From positions 62,001 through 126,000 of the forward strand of contig JALKBU010000029.1 of the NCBI GenBank assembly GCA_023091735.1: a stretch of DNA of 64,000 nucleotides, written 5' to 3'. Numbering within the stretch: the stretch's first letter is position 1; each line of letters starts with the position of its first letter. The translations under genes and the position numbers were made by a program. Source of the DNA: Trichomonas tenax (taxonomy: Eukaryota; Parabasalia; Trichomonadida; Trichomonadidae). Positions 42,224 through 52,350 of this stretch are shown here, piece by piece. The notes below the pieces were generated by a model, which was not told the origin of the DNA, did no database searches, and saw only the letters and a program-made list of their open reading frames with translations.

Positions 42224-43263
42224 TCAAGATGTAGTGAATTCAATGACATTTGTATTCGGAGGAGTAAATTCATTGAATGAATATTTGTTCAAAATTTTGA
42301 GCATTTCAGGTTCTGCCCTTTTAAAATAAATTTCTTTGCAATATGCACCATGTTGAAGCAATAATTTAGCTATATCAATATTATTTTTTCAATTGCGAAT
42401 CCAGGCGCAGTGTCTCCCGAGCAATGCCTCAATTCAAGGTTTGCACCAGCTTTCAAAAGCTTTTTGCAAACCTCAACATTATTACATTTGTCTGCTTCAA
42501 TCAATGGAGTGAATCCGAATTCATCAGCAAGATTTATATCAGCGCCCAAATCAATCTGTTTAATTGCTGCTTCGGTAGAATTTCTGAGAACAGCCCAGTT
42601 CAAAGCAGATGTATTTTCTAATGCTGGATGGGTGATAATGGCACCCACCTTTACAATTTTTTCGATTGTTTTAGGCATGTTGCATCGCGCAGTTTGGACT
42701 AAAACTGCTAATTTGTTAGTTCCATCTTCGTATTCAAGATCAGCTCCACGATTAACGATTTCTGTCACTAAATCGAGAATTCCATATCTGAATGAAAATT
42801 GCAATAACTTATTGTAATCTGATATATTCGCCATAAAAATAAGGAAATACTGAAGGTTGTAATGTTCCATGACATAATATGGAATCTTTGTATTATACTT
42901 CAAGGCATAAGAAACAGCCAAATCGAAACGATTAATTTTCATGCAATTATTCAATGTCTTCTCACATGGAGAGTAATGCTTGAGACACTTATTGGTTATT
43001 TCTTCGTTTCTTCCAAGAATGCTTAAGCTGAGGCAATTTTAAGTTAATGGTATACGTTTTCCACGTAAGAAATTAAAGTACTTAGATGATCCACATTTGC
43101 AGCATCACTCAATGGGAAAGTACTTGTAAACTTTCTTTGTCAAAGCTCTTTTGCTTAAATTTGTCAACTGATGAACATCATCATGGAGAATGTGATAAAC
43201 ATTAGAGTCTTGAAAATTGCCTAAATACAATTGAAATAACAAATTGCTATTAGAAAATAAATG
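42224..43263 (-). pseudogene. Broken ankyrin-repeat gene (trichomonad DUF3447 type)
   Basis: Read on the minus strand from about 43263. The text SNSNLLFQLYLGNFQD, YHILHDDVHQLTNLS, CCKCGSSKYFNFLRGKR and LSLSILGRNEEITNKCLKHY is typical of the N-terminal domain of trichomonad ankyrin proteins. It is interrupted by an in-frame TGA before CCKCG and a TAA before NCLSL. The longest intact part (42370 to about 43036) has no ATG near its N-terminus. At about 42388 a run of A residues is one base short, which shifts DTAPGFAIEK out of the frame that continues IDIAKLLLQHGAYCKE. At least three disabling changes make it a pseudogene, unless some are sequencing errors at the homopolymer. Confidence 0.85.
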
Positions 43264-43498
43264 ATTTTGTTAGTTGCTATACGAAAAATGTAGGTATTGG
43301 AAAAGTTGCGCACACTAATTAAAAAAAAATCGGGCCTTGGCGATGATGACGCTGCTGGCGCCTAGCGTGTGCGCGGTTAGAGAGTTTATAATATTTAAAA
43401 TATTTCACTTTTCATATCATGAATTTATCTGAAGTTTGATATTAGATATGATGAAATATTTTTGTTTGATAAAAATAAATAATAAATTTATTAACATA
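43264..43498. other. Spacer with GC-rich inverted repeat
   Basis: GCGCACAC (43308-43315) and GTGTGCGC (43366-43373) flank a GC-rich block (about 43331-43375) with GGCGATGATGACGCTGCTGG followed by CGCC. It is an island of unusual composition in AT-rich DNA. Confidence 0.5.
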
Positions 43499-46400
43499 TT
43501 AATCATAATCATAATCAGTATCAGGAATTGGTAGTTCTAAGCAAACATGCTTCGGATGCTCCTTGAGATAATGATACGAATTCAATTCAAGGTTTTCGTC
43601 ACGTATGCATATTGCTGTCATTAAATTCTTTTGTGCAATATCTGCGTTTCGGAAATGAGCAACAACATTTTGAGATATTGAAAACGGTTCAGATACACGT
43701 TGTTCTGTACGAATGGCACCACGATAAACAAAATTATCACCTGATACAAGACATTCTTCAAATCGAACATAGTCTGGAGATTCGATTCGCTCCAAATCTT
43801 TGTCTATCTTATTAAGAAGTGCCATTGCGAAGTATCTGTTACCATTTGCATATTGCTGAAGAGCTGCTGACATTGGACTTAATGTTACCAAGTGCTCAAG
43901 TTTCGATTTTTGTAGCAATATATCGAAGCATTGGACTGCATTAAACTCAATACTTGCGTTGATCAAAGTAAAATTATCAGAGTTATAAACTTGATCAACA
44001 TCAAGACCATGTTCAATAAACAGTTGCAAAATATCAGCTCTATTATGCAAAATTGCTTCTAATGATGGACTGTTGAGGAAGAAGTATCCCTCAACCTCAT
44101 TGATATTGGCTCCAAGATCCAAAAGCTTCTGAATTATATTGATGTTTCCGATTCTTGTAGCCAGGAACAAAAGATCTGCATTTTCTGGATGCTTCTCAAG
44201 CATATCGATACCTGACAATACAGAATAAACGTTCTTGAAAGCAGAATGTGCAGACTTAAGTTGTTCCATCAAAACATTATTGAATTCCTGGCTCAACAGG
44301 ACTTGCGATCCTACGAGTTTCTTAATTAATAGAGTGAGTACTGAATTAAACTGTGGTGTTATCTGTGAAAATAGAAACAAAGCTTGTTCGAAAGTAACTT
44401 CTTTTTCAAAAGCATCATGAATGAGACTTGTGAACATATTAATATCATTATGTTCTTTGCATGAATCATATATAACATGTGGTAATGATTTTTGTGCGAC
44501 TTTTTTAGAAGTTACACTGCCAAAGATCCTTGATAATGCAAAAATTAAGTCTATTCTTAAATCTAATGAATCTGCGAAGTCAAATACAAGGAAAACATTT
44601 GCATATCTCACTTCTTTCATAGCATCTGTTAGAGGATAAATAAGACTCTGACAATGTCTCGAACAATCAGCTGCTAGTAATGCTGGACTTGAAATTCTGA
44701 ACCGAACATCGACTCCATTATTAATCAGAGTCTCGATAATAGAATCTTCGTCTGACGCGATTGCATTTATCAAAACGGTTTTATAATGGATGACTGCATT
44801 GATATAAGCTCCGCTTTTAATTAGATGGTGGATGTTAAGCATGTTGCCACAATTAAACAACGCTAATGTTAATGCCACCTTTGATGGATTGTAATTTTCT
44901 ATGGTAAATTTGATTTGTTCAGTTGAAAATGGTGCTCTACATAAACTAATAAATAAGTCGTCTGGAATTTGGGTTCCTTTCTCAACAATGTTCTTTTGAA
45001 GTACGCATGATAGAACAATCAATGAATTATCAGAAATGTTTTCTTTTGAATTCATCATCATTTCAATGCATTCGGGAGTTAATGGCAATGAAAGTATCAT
45101 TTTGATTTCCTGAGCATTTGTTTTTTGGCGAGATAATATTTCTTCCAGCAATAAGGCTCCGTAGTTTATACTAAACGGTTTGAATTTAGGTGCGGATAGA
45201 GTTTCAATAAGAGTATCCACGTTAAGTGCATGGCGGAATTCTGCTCTTGCAAGTGTTTGTTGGCATATTATACCATTGAGAGCTCTCAAGTTTGAAATAT
45301 AACGAACAAAACTCTCAGTGTATTCCATCGTACTGAAGCATTCGATAATTGTAGGCTGTGAAATAGAGGAAAGTTCTGATTCACTACAATATTTAATGTT
45401 TCGTGGATTTGAAAATACCCAGCTTTTGACAAGTTTGTCTTTTCTTGCAATCTGGAATTCTTCTTGGGTGAGTTCCATTGTGGTGAATATGTATCGGCTC
45501 GATTTACACTTAAGAAGTTTGTGGATATTGAAAAATACCCGGTTTTCTGGCTTTGAAATCAATTCGCAAAATATTGAAATACTTTGAGGAGGCGTTTGGA
45601 TGGTTGAATATGTGATAATTCGAATAAACTCATCATATAATTCCTGGGTAAACTTAACATTTTTGTATAAAGTAACTTGGTTTGGAAAATAATATAAAAA
45701 GTGAGCAAATTCGTGGTAACGATCATTGAAATAGTTTGTAAATGCCTTCGATTCCAAGATTTGAGTGATAATTGGGCTATCCTCAATTCTAGCTCCCATA
45801 GTAATAGGATTAAAAAGAATTCGCATGCGTTCTTTAGCTGGTGTCAACTCGTTATTAATATTGACCTCAAATTGTTTGAGAAGCGATAGGAATATCGGAT
45901 CTTCAGGAAAATATAAATGGCCGAAAGTCAATAAGTCAAACACATCGATGCTTTTCATGCAATCAGGATTTTTGGCAATCATATCAAATAAATAGAAAGT
46001 ATTTTGATTTGATTTCTTCGGATTGGTATTCTTCATGAATGTGATCAAAAATTCACTATCTTCTTGATAATTGTAGAAAATTTGCTTATCGATAAGAATT
46101 TGAGTTAAATCTGGACACTTTCGAATAATATCAAGTAGCTCATCTCGCTTTAAATGACCAGCGTAGTCTGAAAGAACGTCTTCAATGACCTTAAAGTCGT
46201 TGATTTGATATGAATAAAGAATGACTTGATAAAGCATACTTATCGTGATCTTGCGTGTGCTAATGAAGCGTTTATAAAGTTTTTCTGGTGAAGCAAGACT
46301 TTCAGTATTTTCGCTAATAGCTTTGTAAATTTCTGGCATTTCATCTCTGATTTGCTGCATTTTATCATCAGATAAATACATATTATCAAATTGCTCATTG

Positions 46401-47728
46401 GACACCATAGTTTTCAAATGAGTGACTAATTGATAGCTAATGCATAAATCGAAAAGTTGTCGAAAGAATTGTAATGGAACATGATCAAGTAAGTTATTCA
46501 ATATCTTTTCGTCAGAGATCATTAAGAAAGTTTGGGCACCAAACATTGCTTTTGACGCAATTTCTTTGCAAATATCGAGTTTGTTGTCAAGATAGCAAAC
46601 AGCGAGGAAATCATTCAAATTTGTGATATCATTATTTTCCATTAATGAAAGTAAACCGCGCACAGATAATGTTTCTGTGAACATAAAGACATTCGATGGA
46701 TTCCCAAGGTCATCCATATAAATGTTGTTAAACCAATCATAAATTTCCTCATGTCTAAAGAAAAGCGATAAGAAGTACTTTCCTTGGAAATTAACATTAT
46801 TTTGATACAGCAACCGAATAATTTCCATGTCTCCGCCAGCTGTTGCGCTAGGAGCGATAGATGAAATGTCAACATTGTTCATGAAGAAGAACTTGAAGCA
46901 TTTGATTGCACCATAGAAAGCAAATAATTCAATCAAAGAAGCACCTCCGTAATATTGATATAGTTGATTAAACTTAAAATCAGAAGTATTCGATTGTGAA
47001 ACAAAGAAATCGACATCATCATTAATGATTGCATCTATGCAATTATTTGGTAATTTCCTTCCGTGGCTATTGCTGAATAGTTTTTCAAGTAAGTATGCCA
47101 AGTAAAAACGTTGAGGATCTTTTGAATTAAAAGATGACGCTAGTTGTCTTGCTTCATATTCGTTCTGTGGCTCAAGCTCTGTGAGGTAATCACAAAATTG
47201 ATATGTAAATTTAATTGTAGACCGAGCAATTAATCTAAATTCTTTTGGTAATTGAGAATACAGCTTGACATAATGCTTAACGAGCTTTGGACGAAGGAAA
47301 ACGTTAATCTCTAATTCGTGAAGACCTATATTAGGATTTTCTATGATGAATTTCAAAATTTTATCAGTAATTTCCGTGTTTGATGAATCATAATTAAAAA
47401 GAAGAGTTTGGAGTTCATATATTTCTTCAAAACCTGGCGGAATTTGCATCGATGCGACTTCTAAAGGAGGTTTTAAATTCATTTCTGTATCATCTTGATT
47501 GTTTCGCCTAGGGTGAAAGGGGGAAAAAGAGGTCCCATAAAAATCGGTTTGCAGAACATTGTGTCCTAAAATAATGTGAAAGCCATCGAAGAAATTTCGA
47601 TTGGTTTGTGCCCATAGACTCTCACGAGGAGTAAATGTATTACTTGGAACCTTTTCTTTAATCTCCCTGCGAAGTAATTGAACGCTTCCGACACTCACTT
47701 GAGATCGGTTGGTCTTTCCCAACATCAT
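43499..47728 (-). CDS. Very large ankyrin-repeat protein (DUF3447-like)
   Basis: A 1409-residue protein, mostly divergent helical pairs with recognisable ankyrin units. After a basic N-terminus (MMLGKTNRSQVSVGSVQLLR), residues 225-330 resemble the DUF3447 / ankyrin N-domain of trichomonad proteins (YQYYGGASLIELFAFYGAIK, then FFFMNNVDISSI). The C-terminal region (about 990-1330) has clearer repeats such as LIKSGAYINAVIHYKTVLIN, then AIASDEDSIIETLINNGVDV, and FLATRIGNINIIQKLLDLGA, then NINEVEG. The long middle is alpha-helical with no named domain. The C-terminus ends in an acidic DTDYDYD. Two adjacent ATGs occur at the start. It may act as a scaffold. No enzyme motif is seen. Confidence 0.87.
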   Translation of the reverse strand: MMLGKTNRSQVSVGSVQLLRREIKEKVPSNTFTPRESLWAQTNRNFFDGFHIILGHNVLQTDFYGTSFSPFHPRRNNQDDTEMNLKPPLEVASMQIPPGFEEIYELQTLLFNYDSSNTEITDKILKFIIENPNIGLHELEINVFLRPKLVKHYVKLYSQLPKEFRLIARSTIKFTYQFCDYLTELEPQNEYEARQLASSFNSKDPQRFYLAYLLEKLFSNSHGRKLPNNCIDAIINDDVDFFVSQSNTSDFKFNQLYQYYGGASLIELFAFYGAIKCFKFFFMNNVDISSIAPSATAGGDMEIIRLLYQNNVNFQGKYFLSLFFRHEEIYDWFNNIYMDDLGNPSNVFMFTETLSVRGLLSLMENNDITNLNDFLAVCYLDNKLDICKEIASKAMFGAQTFLMISDEKILNNLLDHVPLQFFRQLFDLCISYQLVTHLKTMVSNEQFDNMYLSDDKMQQIRDEMPEIYKAISENTESLASPEKLYKRFISTRKITISMLYQVILYSYQINDFKVIEDVLSDYAGHLKRDELLDIIRKCPDLTQILIDKQIFYNYQEDSEFLITFMKNTNPKKSNQNTFYLFDMIAKNPDCMKSIDVFDLLTFGHLYFPEDPIFLSLLKQFEVNINNELTPAKERMRILFNPITMGARIEDSPIITQILESKAFTNYFNDRYHEFAHFLYYFPNQVTLYKNVKFTQELYDEFIRIITYSTIQTPPQSISIFCELISKPENRVFFNIHKLLKCKSSRYIFTTMELTQEEFQIARKDKLVKSWVFSNPRNIKYCSESELSSISQPTIIECFSTMEYTESFVRYISNLRALNGIICQQTLARAEFRHALNVDTLIETLSAPKFKPFSINYGALLLEEILSRQKTNAQEIKMILSLPLTPECIEMMMNSKENISDNSLIVLSCVLQKNIVEKGTQIPDDLFISLCRAPFSTEQIKFTIENYNPSKVALTLALFNCGNMLNIHHLIKSGAYINAVIHYKTVLINAIASDEDSIIETLINNGVDVRFRISSPALLAADCSRHCQSLIYPLTDAMKEVRYANVFLVFDFADSLDLRIDLIFALSRIFGSVTSKKVAQKSLPHVIYDSCKEHNDINMFTSLIHDAFEKEVTFEQALFLFSQITPQFNSVLTLLIKKLVGSQVLLSQEFNNVLMEQLKSAHSAFKNVYSVLSGIDMLEKHPENADLLFLATRIGNINIIQKLLDLGANINEVEGYFFLNSPSLEAILHNRADILQLFIEHGLDVDQVYNSDNFTLINASIEFNAVQCFDILLQKSKLEHLVTLSPMSAALQQYANGNRYFAMALLNKIDKDLERIESPDYVRFEECLVSGDNFVYRGAIRTEQRVSEPFSISQNVVAHFRNADIAQKNLMTAICIRDENLELNSYHYLKEHPKHVCLELPIPDTDYDYD

Positions 47729-48353
47729 TTTTTAAAAATTACCAAGAAATAAAATTATCACCAATTCTTCACTTTTTGAAATTCACTTTGACACTTTACA
47801 ATATATTTTGACATTTTACAATAAATATAGAAGTGGAACAACCTAAAATTTGAATACTTTGAATGTTCTATTGCTTTTAAATACTATTGTGATGCTATAA
47901 ACGACTTTTTAATCTAGGTACTCCTCTCAATTTTTTCAAGGGGTCCTCCTCAATATTGTGAGGAACACGCCCGTAGAGTACCTAGATTTAAAAATGTAGT
48001 TTACACCAAATATTAGAGCTTGGGATTTTACAAAAACCATAAAAAGTATTGAAATGAAGCGAATAGTATTTCCTTTATGTACATAATGTGTAGATCCTGG
48101 ATATATGGTCAGAATTTTGCCCTTTTTCTGACAGCCGATAGCGTATAAATTGTAAACTTAAGTGTCGGATTCTTTGAAAGTGCTAAGATTTCCACCCGGG
48201 AGCACATTTTGAAGTCTTTCATCGATGGATGTGCCTCTTATTTATAAACAATTTTGACACTTTACAAAAATGTAAAGAGTAAATGACAAATTTCAAATAA
48301 ATTTCATACTTTACAAAAATTAATATGTCAAAAATAACAAAAAATAAAACGGA
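47729..48353. other. Divergent intergenic region, ankyrin / FOP-LisH genes
   Basis: Contains two TTGACA-TTTTACA motif copies near 47785-47820, the hairpin at 47906-47994, a smaller hairpin GTCAGAA/TTCTGAC near 48110-48135, and TTTTGACACTTTACAAAAATG near 48250 plus TATGTCAAAAAT near 48323-48335. The motifs lie on both sides, as expected for two promoters. Confidence 0.5.
47906..47994 (+). other. Single long hairpin in divergent promoter region
   Basis: AATCTAGGTACTC (47911-47923) pairs perfectly with GAGTACCTAGATT (47976-47988), extended outward by TTTTT/AAAAA past a one-base bulge. Inner stems GGG/CCC (47941-47943 with 47970-47972) and TCCTC/GAGGA (47944-47948 with 47960-47964) complete the fold. 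Confidence 0.55.
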
Positions 48354-48785
48354 ATGGAGCTTCCTCCAGAACTCAGCGATGAGATCAGAAGTAAGCTCGA
48401 GAAAAAGATGAAAAATAACGGATCAATGAAGAAGATAACAGAAAGAGTTAAAGATGGAATAAAAAAGGCGAAATCACAGATAAAACACAATAATTTGGAT
48501 GGAAAATTGTTTATATCACCGTTAGATGACAAAAATGAATACGAATATATAGCTTTACAGAGAATACTTAAATATTTAGAATCAATTGGTTTGGAATGGA
48601 CATTGGCTGCAATTCAAGATGAAATTGGACTTCCTCTTGATAAACTAAACCAAAAGCAATCAAATTCATCTGTTCCTGCTAATAAAGAAACAAAGTCAAA
48701 ACAAATAATTAAAGATACTTCGATTAAAATAGGAAAATCAGACTTTAATGTTAATGACTACATTGTATCTGTTAACGACTTGTAA
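48354..48785 (+). CDS. FOP/FOR20-like LisH protein, probable basal-body component
   Basis: A 143-residue protein matching the N-terminal FOP/OFD1/FOR20 dimerisation region with a LisH motif. It has an N-terminal helix SDEIRSKLEKKMKNNGSMKK that fits the TLEKKGVLGHLKA-type opening. The segment ALQRILKYLESIGLEWTLAA, then IQDEIGLPLDKL (about 67-98), is the LisH helix pair. The family works at centrioles and basal bodies; trichomonads have several basal bodies, which fits. The tail is Ser/Lys-rich and low complexity. First ATG used; TATGTCAAAAATAAC lies about 20 bases upstream. Confidence 0.8.
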   Translation: MELPPELSDEIRSKLEKKMKNNGSMKKITERVKDGIKKAKSQIKHNNLDGKLFISPLDDKNEYEYIALQRILKYLESIGLEWTLAAIQDEIGLPLDKLNQKQSNSSVPANKETKSKQIIKDTSIKIGKSDFNVNDYIVSVNDL

Positions 48786-49143
48786 ATCATGTTTATATAC
48801 TATTTATATTTTAATTACAAATTAATTTTTGATATTCAAATGAAGACAAAGTCAATTGATTTGGGATAAAAAGACCAAAAGAAGAGTTTATTTAATAACA
48901 TGATACAAAACACAGTTGAATCAAATTGTATATATAAACAAATGTTAGAAATTCGGAAAATGAATTAAGCTTTAAACTGATCAGAATATCAGTTGTTCAT
49001 TCCAAACTCTTGCGACTTAATTGATCAAAATTAAATATGCTAAATTTTGGCTTGTTGTTAAATATCGTGACATGGGGTAGATTTTCTAATATGAATAAAT
49101 GTTGAAATCGCTTTGAAATTTAGAACTTAAACGTGAATAAAAA
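48786..49143. other. Intergenic between convergent genes
   Basis: AT-rich 3' spacer; nothing recognised. Confidence 0.4.
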
Positions 49144-49377
49144 TTATTTTCCTGACATTTCAGAAAGATCCAAATCTCCGAGCTCGTTCTGCAGAGTAAC
49201 TCTATACGGGTCACCTCCAAGTCCAGTAGTATGATCAGGAAGACGAATCGAAGCAGGAGCCTGTTTTGGTGGATTTTTTGGGTCTGGCAACGAGTAAGAG
49301 TTGGACTTGGACTCTGTAGAGCCGGATGAAGAACCAGATTCTTGCTCTGGTAACGCTCCATCAACTTCTTTGCACAT
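49144..49377 (-). CDS. Small Ser/Pro-rich unknown protein
   Basis: A frame of 77 codons from ATG 49375-49377 (start MCKEVDGALPEQESG), Ser/Pro-rich and disordered in the middle, ending DPYRVTLQNELGDLDLSEMS plus GK. I do not recognise it. A longer frame from 49446 adds 23 residues (MLNLSSKRNLKVKTKTKK), but the shorter start is preferred because CATTTTCTATTA, an initiator-like sequence, lies just before it. Codon use is richer in G+C than the spacers, which supports coding. It sits 111 bases downstream of the helicase on the same strand. Confidence 0.55.
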   Translation of the reverse strand: MCKEVDGALPEQESGSSSGSTESKSNSYSLPDPKNPPKQAPASIRLPDHTTGLGGDPYRVTLQNELGDLDLSEMSGK

Positions 49378-49488
49378 TAATAGAAAATGCCACTTTTTCG
49401 TTTTCGTTTTAACCTTAAGGTTCCTTTTTGACGACAAATTTAACATGTAAAAAATTGCAAAATAAATCTCTATTTATTTCTCTATTCT

Positions 49489-52032
49489 CTAATCCGTCTT
49501 ATAAATTGAATCATCAAGCTTTGTAACACTTATAATAAGCTCCATCGCTTCGTCGAAAGACGCTGATAATTCAGTTGATCCAACAAGTCTTGATGCTTCA
49601 ACAAGCATCAAAATGATTTGTTGCATTCTCTTGGCAATTCTGGTTGCCATGCCTTCACTGATTCCTGGTGTATCTTTTACAGCATCGCTAATTGATCCAG
49701 CTGTAAGAAATGCATGTGTGAATCCCATAAGCTTTTTATGAGGCTTCGAGAAAACTTGTAATTGATCAAGTTTGCTTAGAGACTTTTTCAACTTTGTCCA
49801 TGTCTCTGTAAGCGAAACTGTCATAGATGCTCTGAACTTTGGAGGGGATTCGACAAAGCATGATGAACATACACATATCATGTGTTTGTTCATTCCAACG
49901 AAAAATCCACTGAAAAGAAGCTCAGTGAGAGGAACAGGATCTTCAAGTTTGATACTTCTTGCAACATTACCTTTGAGTTCGAGCAATAATCCATCTTTCG
50001 AAAGATAATTCAATGAAATGAGTGATTTCATCATCTTTTGAATATCATCATTTTCTTTTGGTTTTTCTAGACTCTTGATTTCGGATTTGATAGCAATTAT
50101 TATATCAACAGGTGATTGCCCATTGTATGCTCCTGCAATTTCTGATTCTGTGAGTTTCTTCTTGATGGTTTCCATTTGCTTGTTTAATTGCAAAACTTTA
50201 TCTTTTCCATACGTTAAAGCATTACCAGTAAATAGTGGAACTTGATTCTTATATTGCTTGTAAATTCTGTCCAGAACGCCTAACAAAGAACTTGCTCTTG
50301 CCATTCCAATATCTGTAACTGGATTTTCAATCTTGATTGAAGATAACATTTTAATTGCATTTAGCGGGAAAGTAACATCAAGCAAAGTTGCGATCTTAAC
50401 ATTATTAGATGGAACATAAGTACCATCTTTGTCTTTAGTTGCTGATACAATTGCTTCTATGTTCTTGTTTCTTGAATCATAGCTGATGACACTTGACCAT
50501 CCCCATACAACACCATTGAGAGAAATGAATATCAAGCGGCCTTTAGATAGAACATTTTTGATGTTGTTTTGATGTAAGCAAATTTGCGTAACTTGACTGA
50601 TAACTTGCTCATAATCATATAAGTTTTTCTCCTGATCACTGATTTCTGGCAGTGGCTGGGAACAAAGTTCTTCTAATCTCAAATTGCTTTGATACCTTAA
50701 CAATGATTGATCAATGAACTTCTGAGTGTCTCTGTTTGAACTAACACAGTTTAATATTAATGATGATGTAACTCTCATATGTGATATCAATCTCTCCGAC
50801 TTCTTATTGATAACACTTGAAATGAATTCTGGTGAAGTTCCAGCACTGACATAAATGAAAACATCGCCTTCAGTATCACAGCCTCTTCTGCCGGCTCTCC
50901 CTGCCATTTGCAAGAATTCGGACGATGAGACAGCTCTAAAACTCTCTCCACCCCATTTGATTAATGAAGAAAGCATAACAGCGCGTGCTGGCGAGTTAAC
51001 ACCAAGTGCAAATGTCTCTGTAGCAACAAGAACTTTCAATAAACCATTTGAGAAAAATTGTTCAATTGTTTCTCGTAAAACAGTGATAATGCCAGAATGA
51101 TGGATTCCAACACCCTTTGCAATCAAGTCTCTGACCATCGCAAACTGTTCACTTGATCTGATAGAAGCATCAAAGCCTTCTGAAGCTGCATCAAATAAAT
51201 CAAGCGCTTCATTGGATGGTTCTCCTTTAATTATCTTGGATATTTGAACACATCTTGCTCGTGACAAGCAAAACAGAATAAGCGGATATGTTCCATTCTT
51301 GACCACCTCATTTGCATAATTAGCGATCAAATAATAAGGAGGATCCTTAGGCAGTGTGTAGCGTGTTGATAGCGCTCCAAGAATTCCATTAGATTTGCAT
51401 ATTTCAGAGATCATCAAGTTGTCTGGTGGATTGTCACCTGATTTAACTCTTACAATTCCTGAAGACTCTGAAAAGACATTGATGTTAAGTGGAACTGGTC
51501 TGCAGTATTGCGTTATAGTATGTGTGCAGTTGCCAGTTACATTAGAGAGCCATTTTGAAATCTCGTTTCCGTTCGGAATTGTTGCACTCAACAAAACAAA
51601 ACGAACTTGGCTCGGAGCCGATACAATTATCTCCTCCCACACGCGGCCACGCTGTGGATCACCAATGTAATGCGCTTCATCGAGAATAATATGTTTCACA
51701 CTTGAAAGTAAAGATGAATTTGTCATTAAATGATTTCTTAAGACTTCTGCTGTCATAACGATAACATCTGCTTTGGAATCAGCAGATACATCGCCAGTTA
51801 TTATACCAACACTATTAAATTTTAATTTCAGTTCGTAATATTTCTGGTTAGCAAGTGATTTGACTGGAGCTGTATATATTGCCAGGTGTCCATCCGTGTT
51901 AGATCGATGAATTGCATGAAATGCGACAACTGATTTTCCAGCTGATGTACTTGCGATAGTTATGACATTACTTCCTGTATTAATAGCTTTGATTGATTCG
52001 ATTTGGAATAAATCTAAATCAAATTCGAACAT
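49489..52032 (-). CDS. Ski2-like DExH RNA helicase
   Basis: A Ski2/Mtr4-type helicase that feeds RNA to the exosome. Motif I is STSAGKS, Ia is TAPVKSLANQKY, II is LDEAHYIGD, III is SATIPN, V is VATETFALGVNSPARA and VI is QMAGRAGRRG. The middle holds an arch/KOW-like insert (GRLIFISLNGVVWGW). The C-terminal 170 residues match the DSHCT helical domain (DTPGISEGMATRIAKRMQQI). The coordinates begin at the first ATG, just before FEFDLDLFQIESIKA. The frame stays open and family-like for another 47 codons upstream (PPSFEGEETRENTYIRSK, then VDHVVYSPSGE), where no ATG exists. An ACG codon at 52171-52173 sits where an ATG would be expected, 20 bases from a GGCACTTTT initiator-like sequence. The true start is therefore uncertain. 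Confidence 0.88.
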   Translation of the reverse strand: MFEFDLDLFQIESIKAINTGSNVITIASTSAGKSVVAFHAIHRSNTDGHLAIYTAPVKSLANQKYYELKLKFNSVGIITGDVSADSKADVIVMTAEVLRNHLMTNSSLLSSVKHIILDEAHYIGDPQRGRVWEEIIVSAPSQVRFVLLSATIPNGNEISKWLSNVTGNCTHTITQYCRPVPLNINVFSESSGIVRVKSGDNPPDNLMISEICKSNGILGALSTRYTLPKDPPYYLIANYANEVVKNGTYPLILFCLSRARCVQISKIIKGEPSNEALDLFDAASEGFDASIRSSEQFAMVRDLIAKGVGIHHSGIITVLRETIEQFFSNGLLKVLVATETFALGVNSPARAVMLSSLIKWGGESFRAVSSSEFLQMAGRAGRRGCDTEGDVFIYVSAGTSPEFISSVINKKSERLISHMRVTSSLILNCVSSNRDTQKFIDQSLLRYQSNLRLEELCSQPLPEISDQEKNLYDYEQVISQVTQICLHQNNIKNVLSKGRLIFISLNGVVWGWSSVISYDSRNKNIEAIVSATKDKDGTYVPSNNVKIATLLDVTFPLNAIKMLSSIKIENPVTDIGMARASSLLGVLDRIYKQYKNQVPLFTGNALTYGKDKVLQLNKQMETIKKKLTESEIAGAYNGQSPVDIIIAIKSEIKSLEKPKENDDIQKMMKSLISLNYLSKDGLLLELKGNVARSIKLEDPVPLTELLFSGFFVGMNKHMICVCSSCFVESPPKFRASMTVSLTETWTKLKKSLSKLDQLQVFSKPHKKLMGFTHAFLTAGSISDAVKDTPGISEGMATRIAKRMQQIILMLVEASRLVGSTELSASFDEAMELIISVTKLDDSIYKTD

Positions 52033-52350
52033 TTCTTTATTATACTCCGAATTCAAGTCCTGTGGTGGCAAAGAAGTTTCTCCACTTGGTGAATAAACAA
52101 CATGGTCAACTTTGCTTCGTATGTATGTGTTTTCACGAGTCTCTTCCCCCTCAAAAGATGGAGGTCGCTTCGTGTTTAGAATGCCCTAAAAGTGCCAAAA
52201 GAGCATTTGTAATTAAAATCTTGACATGTAATTTTTTTTGTCAAAGATAAAAAAGTAACAATTCATTTCCAATAAAATTTTGACTCATTAAAATTATTTT
52301 TGACAAGTAAGTACATGTTTTGACAAAAATATAAAAGTAATAAAATTTTC
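52033..52350. other. Divergent promoter region plus probable 5' coding extension of the helicase
   Basis: 52033-52173 reads as helicase N-terminal sequence on the minus strand (see helicase entry). 52200-52340 holds TTGACATGTAATTTTTTTTG, TTTTTGACAAGTAAGTACATG and TTTTGACAAAAATAT motifs between the divergent genes. Confidence 0.5.
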
